Positions 1-6,469 of a stretch of 11,573 bases of DNA are shown here, piece by piece. The DNA comes from Actinomycetes bacterium (lineage in GTDB: Bacteria; Actinomycetota; Actinomycetes; Actinomycetales; Dermatophilaceae), in assembly GCA_023451855.1 (NCBI GenBank), contig JAEXXY010000335.1, positions 1-11,573 on the forward strand. Reading direction: 5' to 3'. Position 1 is the first letter of the stretch, and each line of letters opens with the position of its first letter. The notes under the pieces were generated by a model. It had not been told where the DNA came from, searched no databases, and was given only the letters and a program-made list of their open reading frames with translations. Position numbers and translations under genes: made by a program.

Positions 1-542
1 CGGTAGACGACGTCGACGAGCAGGCCTGCGGGCATGAGGTCGCCGCGCGGCTCCGGCGGCGTGTCGACGCTCGGCGTGGCGTCGGTGCGCGGGCGGACGT
101 GGCCGAGGACGTCGGACCAGTGCACGAGCCGGGGCGCCGGGTCCGGGCGCGGTGCCCCCACCGGCTCGCCGACGCGTGCCGTGGCCTCGGGCTCGACGAC
201 GGCCTCGGGCAGGACGCCGTTGGCGACGTCGCGGGCCGTCATGAGCAGGGCGACGACGTGCTTGCAGTCGGTGGCGACGGGGCAGCTGCAGCGGCCGTTC
301 CACAGGTGGGCGCGGCCCTTCGGGTGCGGGCGGGCCTCGATGATCGTCTGGTAGGTCTCGGTGCCGCTGCCCTCGATGGTGCCGAGGATCATGAGCCCGT
401 CGGGGCGCGTGGCGATGGACCGGACCCGGCGTTCGGCCGCGTACGCCTCGCCCCGGCCGAAGGTGCGCGAGCCCACTTGCTGGGCGATGTCGGGGTCGGT
501 GACCTGCGCGACCCACGTCGCCCGCCCCACGCTCCACGCCAT
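1..542 (-). CDS. SWIM zinc-finger protein, N-terminal part (probably SNF2-type helicase), runs off left edge
   Basis: Reading the minus strand from the ATG at 542 gives an open frame of 180 codons to the window edge with no stop. The SWIM zinc-binding signature C-x-C-x5-C-x-H lies at Cys85, Cys87, Cys93 and His95, in the context CSCPVATDCKHVVALL. The N-terminus carries the FGRGEAYAAERRV stretch (residues 28-40) that usually precedes a SWIM finger. SWIM domains bind zinc and are thought to mediate DNA or protein contacts. In actinomycetes this arrangement often forms the front of a roughly 1000-residue SNF2 DEAD/DEAH helicase, but no helicase motif is inside the window, so that part is inference. 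After the finger come about 75 Pro/Ala-rich residues that look like a linker. There is no Shine-Dalgarno before the ATG. A TAGAGT box ends 6 nt upstream, suggesting a leaderless mRNA. The gene diverges from the thioesterase at 609 across 66 bp. Confidence 0.85.
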   Translation of the reverse strand, partial: MAWSVGRATWVAQVTDPDIAQQVGSRTFGRGEAYAAERRVRSIATRPDGLMILGTIEGSGTETYQTIIEARPHPKGRAHLWNGRCSCPVATDCKHVVALLMTARDVANGVLPEAVVEPEATARVGEPVGAPRPDPAPRLVHWSDVLGHVRPRTDATPSVDTPPEPRGDLMPAGLLVDVVY

Positions 543-548
543 CCCTCG

Positions 549-554
549 ACTCTA
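549..554 (-). promoter_or_regulatory. Candidate leaderless -10 box of the SWIM gene
   Basis: The minus-strand hexamer TAGAGT fits the actinobacterial -10 consensus TAnnnT. It is separated by exactly 6 nt from the ATG at 542, which puts the predicted transcription start on the A of the start codon. No convincing -35 is visible. A perfect inverted repeat (GTCGG/CCGAC, 4-nt loop, 556-569) lies just upstream and could be an operator, though such repeats are common in this base composition. Confidence 0.5.
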
Positions 555-596
555 GGTCGGGCCGCCGACACCCGCGGTCGCCGTCCACCGGTCCGG

Positions 597-602
597 CAGG
601 AT
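597..602 (+). promoter_or_regulatory. Candidate leaderless -10 box of the thioesterase gene
   Basis: CAGGAT (nAnnnT, first base off consensus) ends 6 nt before the ATG at 609. That is the same spacing as at five other starts in the window. The GGCAGG stretch just upstream is too far from the ATG (over 10 nt) to be a good ribosome binding site. No -35 is evident. Confidence 0.35.
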
Positions 603-608
603 GGGCGG

Positions 609-1097
609 ATGGCCGACCCACGCTCCCTGACGCTCGCCGACTTCCCCGTGCACCGGCCGGTGACGACGCGCTGGTCGGACAACGACATGTACGGGCACCT
701 CAACAACGCCGTCTACTACGAGCTGTTCGACTCGGCGATCAACGGCTGGCAGGCCGAGCACGTGACCATCGACCCGACGCGCGACCCCACCCAGGGCGTC
801 GTCGCCGAGTCCGGCTGCGCCTTCTACGCCGAGGTGGCCTTCCCGACGCCGCTCGTCGTCGGTCTGCGGGTGACCCGCCTGGGAACGAGCAGCGTCACCT
901 ACCAGCTCGGGCTCTTCGCCGGCAGCCCAGACGGCCTAGCCGGCCCAGAAGGCCCCGCCGGCGCGATCTGCGCGCTCGGCCACTGGGTGCACGTCGAGAT
1001 CGACGCCGCGACGCGCCGCCCGACGCCGATCCCGGAGCACCTGCGCGCGCTCATGGAGACGGCGGTCGTCGAGGTGGACGCCGAGGAGGGCGCGTGA
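609..1097 (+). CDS. Acyl-CoA thioesterase, hotdog fold (4HBT family)
   Basis: The 162-residue product has the usual length of a single-domain 4-hydroxybenzoyl-CoA thioesterase-like enzyme, which hydrolyses acyl-CoA to free acid and CoA in the cytoplasm. The diagnostic active-site strand and helix are at residues 22-37 (WSDNDMYGHLNNAVYY). Asp26 aligns with the catalytic Asp of the Pseudomonas enzyme, and G29-H30-x-N32-N33 is the conserved turn. The frame is open upstream to 99, but the ATG at 609 is chosen because the protein begins just before the conserved region and because the upstream stretch is the opposite-strand SWIM gene. The last codons overlap the next gene by 4 nt, so the two are probably co-transcribed. 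A Gly/Pro-rich loop at about residues 105-118 contains a CTA leucine codon (936-938), unusual in such G/C-ending coding sequence. The physiological acyl substrate cannot be read from the sequence. Confidence 0.88.
   Translation: MADPRSLTLADFPVHRPVTTRWSDNDMYGHLNNAVYYELFDSAINGWQAEHVTIDPTRDPTQGVVAESGCAFYAEVAFPTPLVVGLRVTRLGTSSVTYQLGLFAGSPDGLAGPEGPAGAICALGHWVHVEIDAATRRPTPIPEHLRALMETAVVEVDAEEGA
1083..1090 (+). promoter_or_regulatory. Ribosome binding site deciding the GTG start at 1094
   Basis: GAGGAGGG lies 3-8 nt before the GTG at 1094, inside the last codons of the thioesterase gene. With the GTGA stop/start overlap it supports translational coupling and fixes the downstream start. Confidence 0.65.
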
Positions 1098-1564
1098 CCG
1101 GGGCAACGGGAGTCCCCGAGGAGTCCTGGGAGGGCTGGACCCGTCGCGTCGCGGCAGACCTGACCGATCTCAGCGAGGGGGCGTGGCTGACGTTCACCGT
1201 GCACGCCGATGCCGGTGGCACGGCCGCCGAGCCTGCGTCGCCCAGGCGCTCCGGCCTGTTCCGCCGCGGGGGCCGGCGCGAGGCGGTCTCCACCGCCGAC
1301 GTCTTCGTGCAGGTCAGCCGCCTCGAGGGCGTGCTCGCGCTCGAGTGCATCGTCGACCCGGAGTTCGAGGGCCTCACCGCGCTCACGGCCGCGGAGGTCG
1401 AGGCGCTGCAGGCGCTCGGCTGGGAGCTCGTCGACGACGAGGCCGACCTCTCACGCGTGCTCGCTCCCGACGCCGTCGACGAGGCTGCCACGCTCGTGAC
1501 CGCGACGCTGCGCGACGTGTTGCGTGCTCCGGCTCCCTCGGCTGTCGACCGTCGGCACGCCTGA
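1094..1564 (+). CDS. Small TY-Chap/YbjN-like protein, function unknown
   Basis: The product has 156 residues, starts at a GTG that overlaps the thioesterase stop (GTGA), and has a good upstream GAGGAGGG. It has no signal peptide or membrane segment. The pattern is WxxWTRRVAADLTDLSEGAWLTF near the front, then an Arg-rich insert (about residues 50-63, RRSGLFRRGGRR), then a strand-rich half with VFVQVSRLEGVLALECIVD and a late LQALGWELVDDEADL helix-turn. This layout, with a strand ending in aromatic/Gln-Val and a GW near the last helix, resembles the actinobacterial TY-Chap proteins, which are YbjN/type III chaperone-like peptide-binding folds. I assign that family only tentatively. Overlap with the thioesterase implies co-expression, but the link between them is unknown. 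The gene ends 20 nt from the convergent SDR stop. Confidence 0.8.
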   Translation: MTGATGVPEESWEGWTRRVAADLTDLSEGAWLTFTVHADAGGTAAEPASPRRSGLFRRGGRREAVSTADVFVQVSRLEGVLALECIVDPEFEGLTALTAAEVEALQALGWELVDDEADLSRVLAPDAVDEAATLVTATLRDVLRAPAPSAVDRRHA

Positions 1565-1588
1565 CCCGCGGTGCGGCCCCGGAGTCAG
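1561..1588. terminator. Short convergent hairpin pairing both stop codons
   Basis: CTGAC (1561-1565) pairs with GTCAG (1584-1588), extended by CCG (1566-1568) with CGG (1580-1582) across one bulged A. The forward TGA (1562-1564) and the reverse TGA (its complement at 1585-1587) lie opposite each other in the stem. There is no T-tract. This is a plausible weak bidirectional terminator between the TY-Chap-like gene and the SDR gene. Confidence 0.35.
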
Positions 1589-2445
1589 TCCCTGGGCGGA
1601 GCGTCCGCGCGAGGTGCGTCGGGTCGCCGGCCGCTCGCCCCTCGGCCGGCCGCGCGGCGCATGACGGTGGTGTAGAGAGGTCGCGCGAACCGCTTGGCCC
1701 GCCAGGCGATCCGGCCGTCGACGTCGGTGAGCACGACGTCCCGCCGCGCGTCGATGCCGCGCACGACGGTCGCGGCCACCGTGTCGGCCGAGCGTCGCGA
1801 GCGGCTGACCAGCTGGCGCCCCGCGTCCTCCATCTCGGCGTCGGCGCCCTGGAACGACGCGTCGAGGCCACTGCGGAAGAACGACGGGCACACGACGGTG
1901 ACGGCGATGCCGTGGGGCGCCAGCTCGTGCGAGAGCGTCTCGCTCACGGCGACGACCCCGGCCTTGACGGCGTTGTAGGCAGCCATCCCCGGTGCGTGGA
2001 CGAGGCCGGCGAGCGAGGCCGTGTTGACGAGGTGCCCGCCGCCCTGCTCCTTGAACAGCGGAGTGAAGGTGCGGCAACCACGGACGACGCCGAGCAGGTT
2101 GATGTCGACGATCCGGCGCCACTCGTCCATCGTCGCGACGTCGATGCGGCCACCGGCTGCGACGCCCGCGTTGTTGACGAGGATGTCGAGCCCACCCCAG
2201 GTGTCGCGCACGTGGGCGAGCGCGGCGTCCCAGTCGGCGTCCTCGCGAACGTCCAGACGCCGGTAGCCGACGGACGCGGGAAGCGCGTCGGGGCGCTCGG
2301 ACGACAGGTCGGTGGCGAGGACGTGGTCGCCGCGGGCGTCGAGGGCACGCACGAGCGCGAGACCGAGGCCCGACGCGCCACCGGTCACGAGGACGCGTCG
2401 GGGGGAGCGCGGGGTGCGGTGTCGCAGTGGCATGGCCGGGCTCAC
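1585..2445 (-). CDS. Short-chain dehydrogenase/reductase (SDR)
   Basis: This 286-residue classical SDR interconverts an alcohol and a carbonyl with a nicotinamide cofactor. With the GTG at 2445 as residue 1, the glycine-rich cofactor motif TGGASGLG is at 21-28, NNAG at 91-94, the structural Asn at 116, and the catalytic Ser144, Tyr157 and Lys161 (YNAVK) are all present, so the enzyme should be active. Asp46 at the end of the second strand usually favours NAD(H). The C-terminus ends in an Arg/Ala/Pro-rich tail of about 20 residues outside the fold. The GTG at 2445 overlaps the stop of the upstream quinone reductase by 4 nt and is preferred for coupling. The ATG at 2433 (282 residues) is a real alternative, as neither has a clear Shine-Dalgarno. 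The frame is open further upstream, to 2637, but that part lies inside the quinone reductase gene. Substrate unknown. Confidence 0.9.
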   Translation of the reverse strand: MSPAMPLRHRTPRSPRRVLVTGGASGLGLALVRALDARGDHVLATDLSSERPDALPASVGYRRLDVREDADWDAALAHVRDTWGGLDILVNNAGVAAGGRIDVATMDEWRRIVDINLLGVVRGCRTFTPLFKEQGGGHLVNTASLAGLVHAPGMAAYNAVKAGVVAVSETLSHELAPHGIAVTVVCPSFFRSGLDASFQGADAEMEDAGRQLVSRSRRSADTVAATVVRGIDARRDVVLTDVDGRIAWRAKRFARPLYTTVMRRAAGRGASGRRPDAPRADAPPRD

Positions 2446-3416
2446 GAGTCGCGGACCGTGATCGTGACCTTGCCGGTGGCGCGTCGCACGTCGATCTCGG
2501 TGAGGGCCGCGGCGACGTCGTCGAGGGCGTGGCGGCTGCCGATCGGCGGGTCGAGCAGGCCGCGCTCGAGGAGGGGCTGCAGGGCATCCCACTGGGTGCG
2601 GACGAACTCTGGTCGCTTCTGCCAGAAGGCTCCCCATCCGACGCCGACGACGCTGACGTTGTGGAGGAGCAGCCGGTTGACCTTGACCTCGGGGATGGAG
2701 CCGGCGGTGAAGCCGATGACGAGCACGCGTCCCTCGGGCGCGAGGGCGCGGAGGCTGTCGGTGAAGCGGTCACCGCCCACCGGGTCGACGACGACGTCGA
2801 CGCCACGCCCCTGGGTCAGCTCGCGGGTGGCATCGAGGAAGCCGTCGGCCAGGACGACGTGGTGCGCGCCCGCGGCCTGCGCCACGGCCGCCTTCTCCTG
2901 GGTGGACACGACCGCGATGACGCGGGCGTCCATGGCCCGCGCGAGCTGGGTCGCGGCCGTGCCGATGCCACCGGCGGCGCCGTGGACGAGGACGACCTCG
3001 CCGCGCTCGAGCCGCCCGCGCTGGGTCAGGGCGAAGTGGACCGTGAGGTAGTTCATCGGCAGCGCGGCGCCGGCCACGAAGGACACCGACTCGGGCAGCG
3101 GGAAGACGAGCGTCTCTGGTACGAGGACCTGCTCGGCGAACGCGCCGAGCACCGGAAAGGCCGCGACGCGGTCACCGACGGCGAACGCGCTGCCCTCGGG
3201 AACCGCGCTGACGACGCCCGCGCACTCGGCCCCCGGCGTGAAGGGCGGGTCGGGGCGCATCTGGTAGAGCCCGCGGGTCAGGAGCACGTCGGGGAAGGCG
3301 ACGCCGGCCTCGTGGACGTCGACGATGACGTGCCCCGGCGCGACGGTCGGCGCCTCGACGTCCTCGACGCGGACGGACGCCGGTCCGTCGAGGGTGGTGA
3401 CTCGGGCGGCGCGCAT
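2442..3416 (-). CDS. NADPH:quinone oxidoreductase family protein (zinc-free MDR)
   Basis: The 324-residue product is a medium-chain dehydrogenase/reductase of the quinone oxidoreductase type, reducing quinones or alpha,beta-unsaturated carbonyls with NADPH. Visible landmarks are the N-terminal GroES-like domain with PGAECAG at 61-67, GDRVAAF at 81-87, and the nucleotide-binding HGAAGGIG at 145-152 preceded by NYLTVHFAL. The cysteine cluster of the zinc-binding alcohol dehydrogenases is absent, fitting a zinc-free member. The C-terminus (DDVAAALTEIDVRRATGKVTI) is typical. AGGAG lies 7 nt before the ATG at 3416 and only 4 nt before an adjacent ATG at 3419, so 3416 is chosen. The frame is open on to 3884, but that extension lies within the opposite-strand DUF4921 gene. 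It is the first gene of a two-gene operon with the SDR. The pairing suggests sequential reduction of a related carbonyl substrate, which is inference. Confidence 0.92.
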   Translation of the reverse strand: MRAARVTTLDGPASVRVEDVEAPTVAPGHVIVDVHEAGVAFPDVLLTRGLYQMRPDPPFTPGAECAGVVSAVPEGSAFAVGDRVAAFPVLGAFAEQVLVPETLVFPLPESVSFVAGAALPMNYLTVHFALTQRGRLERGEVVLVHGAAGGIGTAATQLARAMDARVIAVVSTQEKAAVAQAAGAHHVVLADGFLDATRELTQGRGVDVVVDPVGGDRFTDSLRALAPEGRVLVIGFTAGSIPEVKVNRLLLHNVSVVGVGWGAFWQKRPEFVRTQWDALQPLLERGLLDPPIGSRHALDDVAAALTEIDVRRATGKVTITVRDS

Positions 3417-3490
3417 CATCGGGCTCCTGCGGGGTCGGGGTGTCGGACGGTGAGGGGGGCGCGGAGCAGGTCGTCGGCGGCCACGCACCG

Positions 3491-3496
3491 ACGCTA
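3491..3496 (-). promoter_or_regulatory. Possible -10 box for the quinone reductase/SDR operon
   Basis: TAGCGT on the minus strand fits TAnnnT and would give a 5' leader of about 65-70 nt before the ATG at 3416, consistent with that gene having an AGGAG ribosome site. No -35 is evident. It sits 7 bp from the opposing TAGTCT box, so the two promoters would overlap. Confidence 0.25.
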
Positions 3497-3503
3497 GCCC
3501 ACC

Positions 3504-3509
3504 TAGTCT
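3504..3509 (+). promoter_or_regulatory. Candidate leaderless -10 box of the DUF4921 gene
   Basis: TAGTCT fits TAnnnT and ends exactly 6 nt before the GTG at 3516. The GGAGG between them is only 1 nt from the GTG, too close to act as a normal Shine-Dalgarno, which favours the leaderless reading. Confidence 0.5.
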
Positions 3510-3515
3510 GGAGGC

Positions 3516-4808
3516 GTGAGCCAGCCATCGCTCCGCCCGACCCTGCACCCCCTGACCCGGTTGCCCGACGGCACGGTCAAGCAGGTCAACCCCCTCACCG
3601 GCACCAAGGTGTGGACGCTGCCGGGGCGCGCGGCGCGGCCGATCGGCGTCCCGACCCGGGTGCCGCTGCCGATCGACCCGGCTGACCACGACCACCACTG
3701 CGCCTTCTGCGCCGGCCGCAAGCTCGAGACCACTCCGGAGATCGCCCGGCTCGTGCGCACCGACGCGGGGTGGACACAGCTGCGCGGCCTGCTCGCCGAG
3801 CAGCTCGACGACACCGTCGCGGAGTTCCGGCTCATCCCCAACCTGTTCGAGATCCTCAGCTACGACTACTGGCACCTGACCCACGGGTTCGAGCCGACCC
3901 CGGAGTCACAGGCGCACCGCGCGGCCTACCTGTCCGCACCGGCCGGACGCGCGCACGTCACCGAGCTCGCGCGGATCCGCATGCGCGCCAGGGGCGCTCA
4001 TGGCGCCGATGCCGAACCACTGGCAGAGGACGACCTCGACCGGGAGGCCGTGGCGCTCTTCGCCGGCAACCACCAGGTCGTCATCGCCCGGCGCCATTAC
4101 GTCGACGGTGCGACCGACGACACGCAGCTGGCCGCGTCCGGCACCCTGACCCCGGAGGAGCACGAGCAGTACGTCCGCCTGAGCATCGAGGCCATGCGCG
4201 ACCTCTACCGCGGCAACCCGTACGCCCGGTACGTGTCCGTGTTCCAGAACTGGCTTGAGGCGTCGGGGGCCTCGTTCGACCACCTGCACAAGCAGGTCGT
4301 CGCGATCGACGAGCTGAGCGCCCAGAAGGAGGTCGAGGTGCGCCGCGTCCGCAGCGAGCCCGACCTCTTCCTGCGCTGGGGGGCGCAGTTCGCCGAGGAG
4401 CAGGGGCTCGTCGTGGCCCGCACCGAGCACGCCGTCGCCTTCGCCGGCGTGGGGCACCGCTACCCGGCGCTCGTCGTGCACGTGCTCGACGGCGAACCGT
4501 GCCCGTGGGAGCTGTCCGACGAACAGGTCCGCGACTTCTCCGACCTCGTCCACGCCTGCCAGGCCGCCACCGGCGTCCACGTGCCCTCGAACGAGGAGTG
4601 GCACCACCGGCCGCCGACGGTCGACGTGCCGATCCCCCTGCGCGCGGTGGTCAAGTGGCGCATCTCGACGCTCGCCGGCTTCGAGGGCGGCACGAAGATC
4701 TACGTCAACACCATCGACCCGTGGACGTTGCGCGAGCGGGCCGTGACGCGGCTGCGCGACCTCGCTGACGCCGGCGCGATCTCCGGACGCGTCGAGGTGG
4801 CCGGTTGA
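3516..4808 (+). CDS. DUF4921 family protein with GalT/HIT-like active-site motifs
   Basis: The 430-residue cytoplasmic protein matches the actinobacterial DUF4921 family as I know it. The sequence carries hallmarks of the galactose-1-phosphate uridylyltransferase branch of the HIT superfamily: a C-x-x-C pair at 62-65 (HHCAFCAGR) like the GalT zinc ligands, PN at 108-109 in LIPNLFEIL, and F-x-N-x3-A-S-G-A-S followed by H256-x-H258-x-Q260, equivalent to the GalT HPHxQ motif whose second His forms the nucleotidyl intermediate. A strongly patterned C-terminus (FEGGTKIYVNTIDPW, residues 389-403) is probably family-specific. The natural inference is a nucleotidyltransferase or nucleoside-diphosphate-sugar phosphorylase acting on an unknown substrate. 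It stands alone between a divergent quinone reductase operon and a convergent monooxygenase. The GTG at 3516 is chosen for its -10 spacing and because MSQPSLRPTLHPLTRLPDGT looks like a natural N-terminus. Confidence 0.88.
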   Translation: MSQPSLRPTLHPLTRLPDGTVKQVNPLTGTKVWTLPGRAARPIGVPTRVPLPIDPADHDHHCAFCAGRKLETTPEIARLVRTDAGWTQLRGLLAEQLDDTVAEFRLIPNLFEILSYDYWHLTHGFEPTPESQAHRAAYLSAPAGRAHVTELARIRMRARGAHGADAEPLAEDDLDREAVALFAGNHQVVIARRHYVDGATDDTQLAASGTLTPEEHEQYVRLSIEAMRDLYRGNPYARYVSVFQNWLEASGASFDHLHKQVVAIDELSAQKEVEVRRVRSEPDLFLRWGAQFAEEQGLVVARTEHAVAFAGVGHRYPALVVHVLDGEPCPWELSDEQVRDFSDLVHACQAATGVHVPSNEEWHHRPPTVDVPIPLRAVVKWRISTLAGFEGGTKIYVNTIDPWTLRERAVTRLRDLADAGAISGRVEVAG

Positions 4809-4873
4809 GGCCTGTGCGGCCCGGGAACGAGCCGCGAGACATCAGCCGTCCCCTCTGCATTGCTCCACCACAC

Positions 4874-4916
4874 GGGCCACGCGGGTGCGACCCACCGCTA
4901 CGGCGACCCGTGGTCC
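4874..4916. terminator. Imperfect hairpin between convergent DUF4921 and ethA-like genes
   Basis: GGGCCAC (4874-4880) pairs with GTGGTCC (4910-4916, one G-T wobble). After a 2-nt bulge, GGGT (4883-4886) pairs with ACCC (4906-4909) around a 19-nt loop. A smaller alternative, GGGT-GCG-ACCC at 4883-4893, competes with it. No T-tract follows. A second weak stem, GTCCAC/GTGGAC (4913-4918 / 4937-4942), overlaps the end. The rest of the 157-bp gap (4809-4965) shows no gene. Confidence 0.35.
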
Positions 4917-4965
4917 ACCTGGCGGAGCAGCGCAGAGTGGACGCGGAGCCATCGCCGGGACACAC

Positions 4966-6417
4966 TCAGGGGGCGAACTCCATCGCCTCGGTGACGTCAC
5001 CGCGCAGCAGGTCGCGCCGGTCGAGCAGGTAGTTCTGCCGCATCAGCCACGGCGCCCGGTCGCCCTGCCGTGGAAGGAGATCCGCGGCACGGGTCACATA
5101 GCCGGACGACAGCGGCAGCAACGCACTCCCGGACATCCCCGACGGCGGCCGGGGCACCGCGACCCGCCAGCCGTGGCGGTCCATGTGGTCGACGAGCCGG
5201 CACACGTAGCGCGACGCGAGGTCGGCCCGCAGCGTCCACGACGCGTTGACGTAGCCGACGCAGACGGCCAGGTTCGGCACGTCACCGAACATGAGCCCTC
5301 GATAGACGACGAGGTCGCGTGTCGACCGCGTCTCCCCGTCGACGTCGAACTCGATCCCCCCGGCGACCTTGAGCCTCAACCCGGTGGCGGTGACGACGAC
5401 GTCGGCCTCGAGCTGGCGACCCGAGGCCAGCCGCAGCCCGTGCTCGGTGAACGTCTCGATGGTGTCGGTCACGACCTCGGCACGCCCGGCGCGCACCGTG
5501 TCGAAGAGGTCGCCGTCGGGCACGAAGCAGATGCGCTGGTCCCACGGGTCGTAGGCCGGGGTGAAGTGCTCGGCGACGGTGCCGGCCGATCCCAGGGCCC
5601 GCTCGGCGCCTCGCAGGAGGAGCCGACGCGTCAGGGCCGGGCGGCGCCGGCTCAGCTGGTAGAACGCCCCGGCCGTCAGGACGTTCTTGTAGCGCACCGC
5701 CGTGCCGGAGACGCGGTCCGGCAGGGCCCGCCGGAGAGCGTCGCCCACCCGGTCACGGCGGGCGAGCGGCACGACCCACGACGGGCTGCGCTGGAGCATG
5801 GTGACCCGGGCGCCCCGGTCCGCGAGCGCCGGCACGAGCGTGACGGCCGTGGCGCCGGAGCCGATGACGACGACCGAGCGGCCGGCGACGTCGAGGTCGT
5901 CCGGCCAGGTCTGCGGGTGCACGATCCGGCCGGCATAGGCCTCGCGACCCGGCAGCTCCGGCGTGTGGCCACGCTCGTAGTCGTAGTAGCCGCTGCACAG
6001 GTGCAGGAAGCGGCAGGTGAGCGTCGACCGGCGCCCCGCGTGCTCGACCGTGACCGTCCACCGCGCCTCACGGCTCGACCACGACGCAGCGACGACCTTG
6101 TGCCCCAATCGGATCCGCTGGTCGATGCCGTACTTCGCGGCGGTGCGACGGATGTAGTCGAGGATGCTCGCGCCGTCGGCGATGGCGTCACCCTCGGGCC
6201 ACGGCTCGAAGGGGAAGCCGAGGGTGAACATGTCCGAGTCCGAGCGCACCCCGGGGTAGCGGAACAGGTCCCACGTGCCGCCGACGGCGTCGCGGGCCTC
6301 GAGCACCGCGTACGAGCGGCCGGGCAGCATCGTCTGCACGCGGTACGCAGCACCGATCCCGGACAGGCCCGCGCCGACGACGAGGACATCGAGGTGCTCT
6401 GGGGTCGAGGGTGTCAC
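4966..6417 (-). CDS. ethA: EthA-like flavin-containing Baeyer-Villiger monooxygenase
   Basis: The 483-residue protein closely parallels Mycobacterium tuberculosis EthA (489 residues), an FAD- and NADPH-dependent monooxygenase that turns ketones into esters and oxidises thioamides such as ethionamide. Visible motifs are the FAD-binding GAGLSG at 15-20, GGTWDLFRYPGVRSDSDM at 46-63, LCSGYY at 140-145, the Baeyer-Villiger fingerprint at 161-172, and the NADPH-binding GSGATA at 186-191. Further matches are YDPWDQRICFVPDGDLF, VVTDTIETFTEHG, ATGLRLK, and YVNASWTLRADLASRYVCRL. The fingerprint begins with Tyr161 where the consensus has Phe, with Gly163, His167 and Trp171 kept. The GTG at 6417 puts MTPSTPEHLDVLVVGAG at the expected length and has a CACAAT box 6 nt upstream. 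Unlike in mycobacteria, the divergent neighbour is a dienoyl-CoA reductase and not the TetR repressor EthR. The symbol rests on recognition from memory, not on a search. Confidence 0.93.
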   Translation of the reverse strand: MTPSTPEHLDVLVVGAGLSGIGAAYRVQTMLPGRSYAVLEARDAVGGTWDLFRYPGVRSDSDMFTLGFPFEPWPEGDAIADGASILDYIRRTAAKYGIDQRIRLGHKVVAASWSSREARWTVTVEHAGRRSTLTCRFLHLCSGYYDYERGHTPELPGREAYAGRIVHPQTWPDDLDVAGRSVVVIGSGATAVTLVPALADRGARVTMLQRSPSWVVPLARRDRVGDALRRALPDRVSGTAVRYKNVLTAGAFYQLSRRRPALTRRLLLRGAERALGSAGTVAEHFTPAYDPWDQRICFVPDGDLFDTVRAGRAEVVTDTIETFTEHGLRLASGRQLEADVVVTATGLRLKVAGGIEFDVDGETRSTRDLVVYRGLMFGDVPNLAVCVGYVNASWTLRADLASRYVCRLVDHMDRHGWRVAVPRPPSGMSGSALLPLSSGYVTRAADLLPRQGDRAPWLMRQNYLLDRRDLLRGDVTEAMEFAP

Positions 6418-6423
6418 CCCGCC

Positions 6424-6429
6424 ATTGTG
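6424..6429 (-). promoter_or_regulatory. Candidate leaderless -10 box of the ethA-like gene
   Basis: CACAAT on the minus strand (five of six positions of TACAAT) ends 6 nt before the GTG at 6417. There is no Shine-Dalgarno at a proper distance and no convincing -35. The whole divergent region (6418-6481) is only 64 bp. Confidence 0.45.
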
Positions 6430-6469
6430 ACGTGTGCCGCGCCGATGACTACCCGACGGTAACCGCAGC

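Noticed and set aside
99..608. In-frame upstream extension of the thioesterase
   Set aside because: This stretch is antisense to the SWIM gene, is low-complexity, and would add about 170 residues foreign to the hotdog family. The ATG at 609 gives the expected length.
2446..2637. In-frame N-terminal extension of the SDR
   Set aside because: It lies inside the quinone reductase gene in another frame and is Arg/Pro-rich. SDRs begin shortly before the TGxxxGxG motif.
1183..3051. A 622-codon plus-strand open frame spanning the TY-Chap-like, SDR and quinone reductase genes
   Set aside because: It lies out of frame or antisense to three genes with clear motifs, and its translation is Arg/Ala/Gly-rich with no domain. 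It is a GC-driven shadow frame.
3417..3884. In-frame N-terminal extension of the quinone reductase
   Set aside because: It is antisense to the DUF4921 gene and crosses the divergent promoter. The AGGAG site and the MRAARVTTLDGP start fit the family.
4885..6462. A 525-codon plus-strand frame opposite the ethA-like gene
   Set aside because: It is antisense to a gene with a complete set of BVMO motifs; the translation is low-complexity and recognisable only as a mirror of the other strand.
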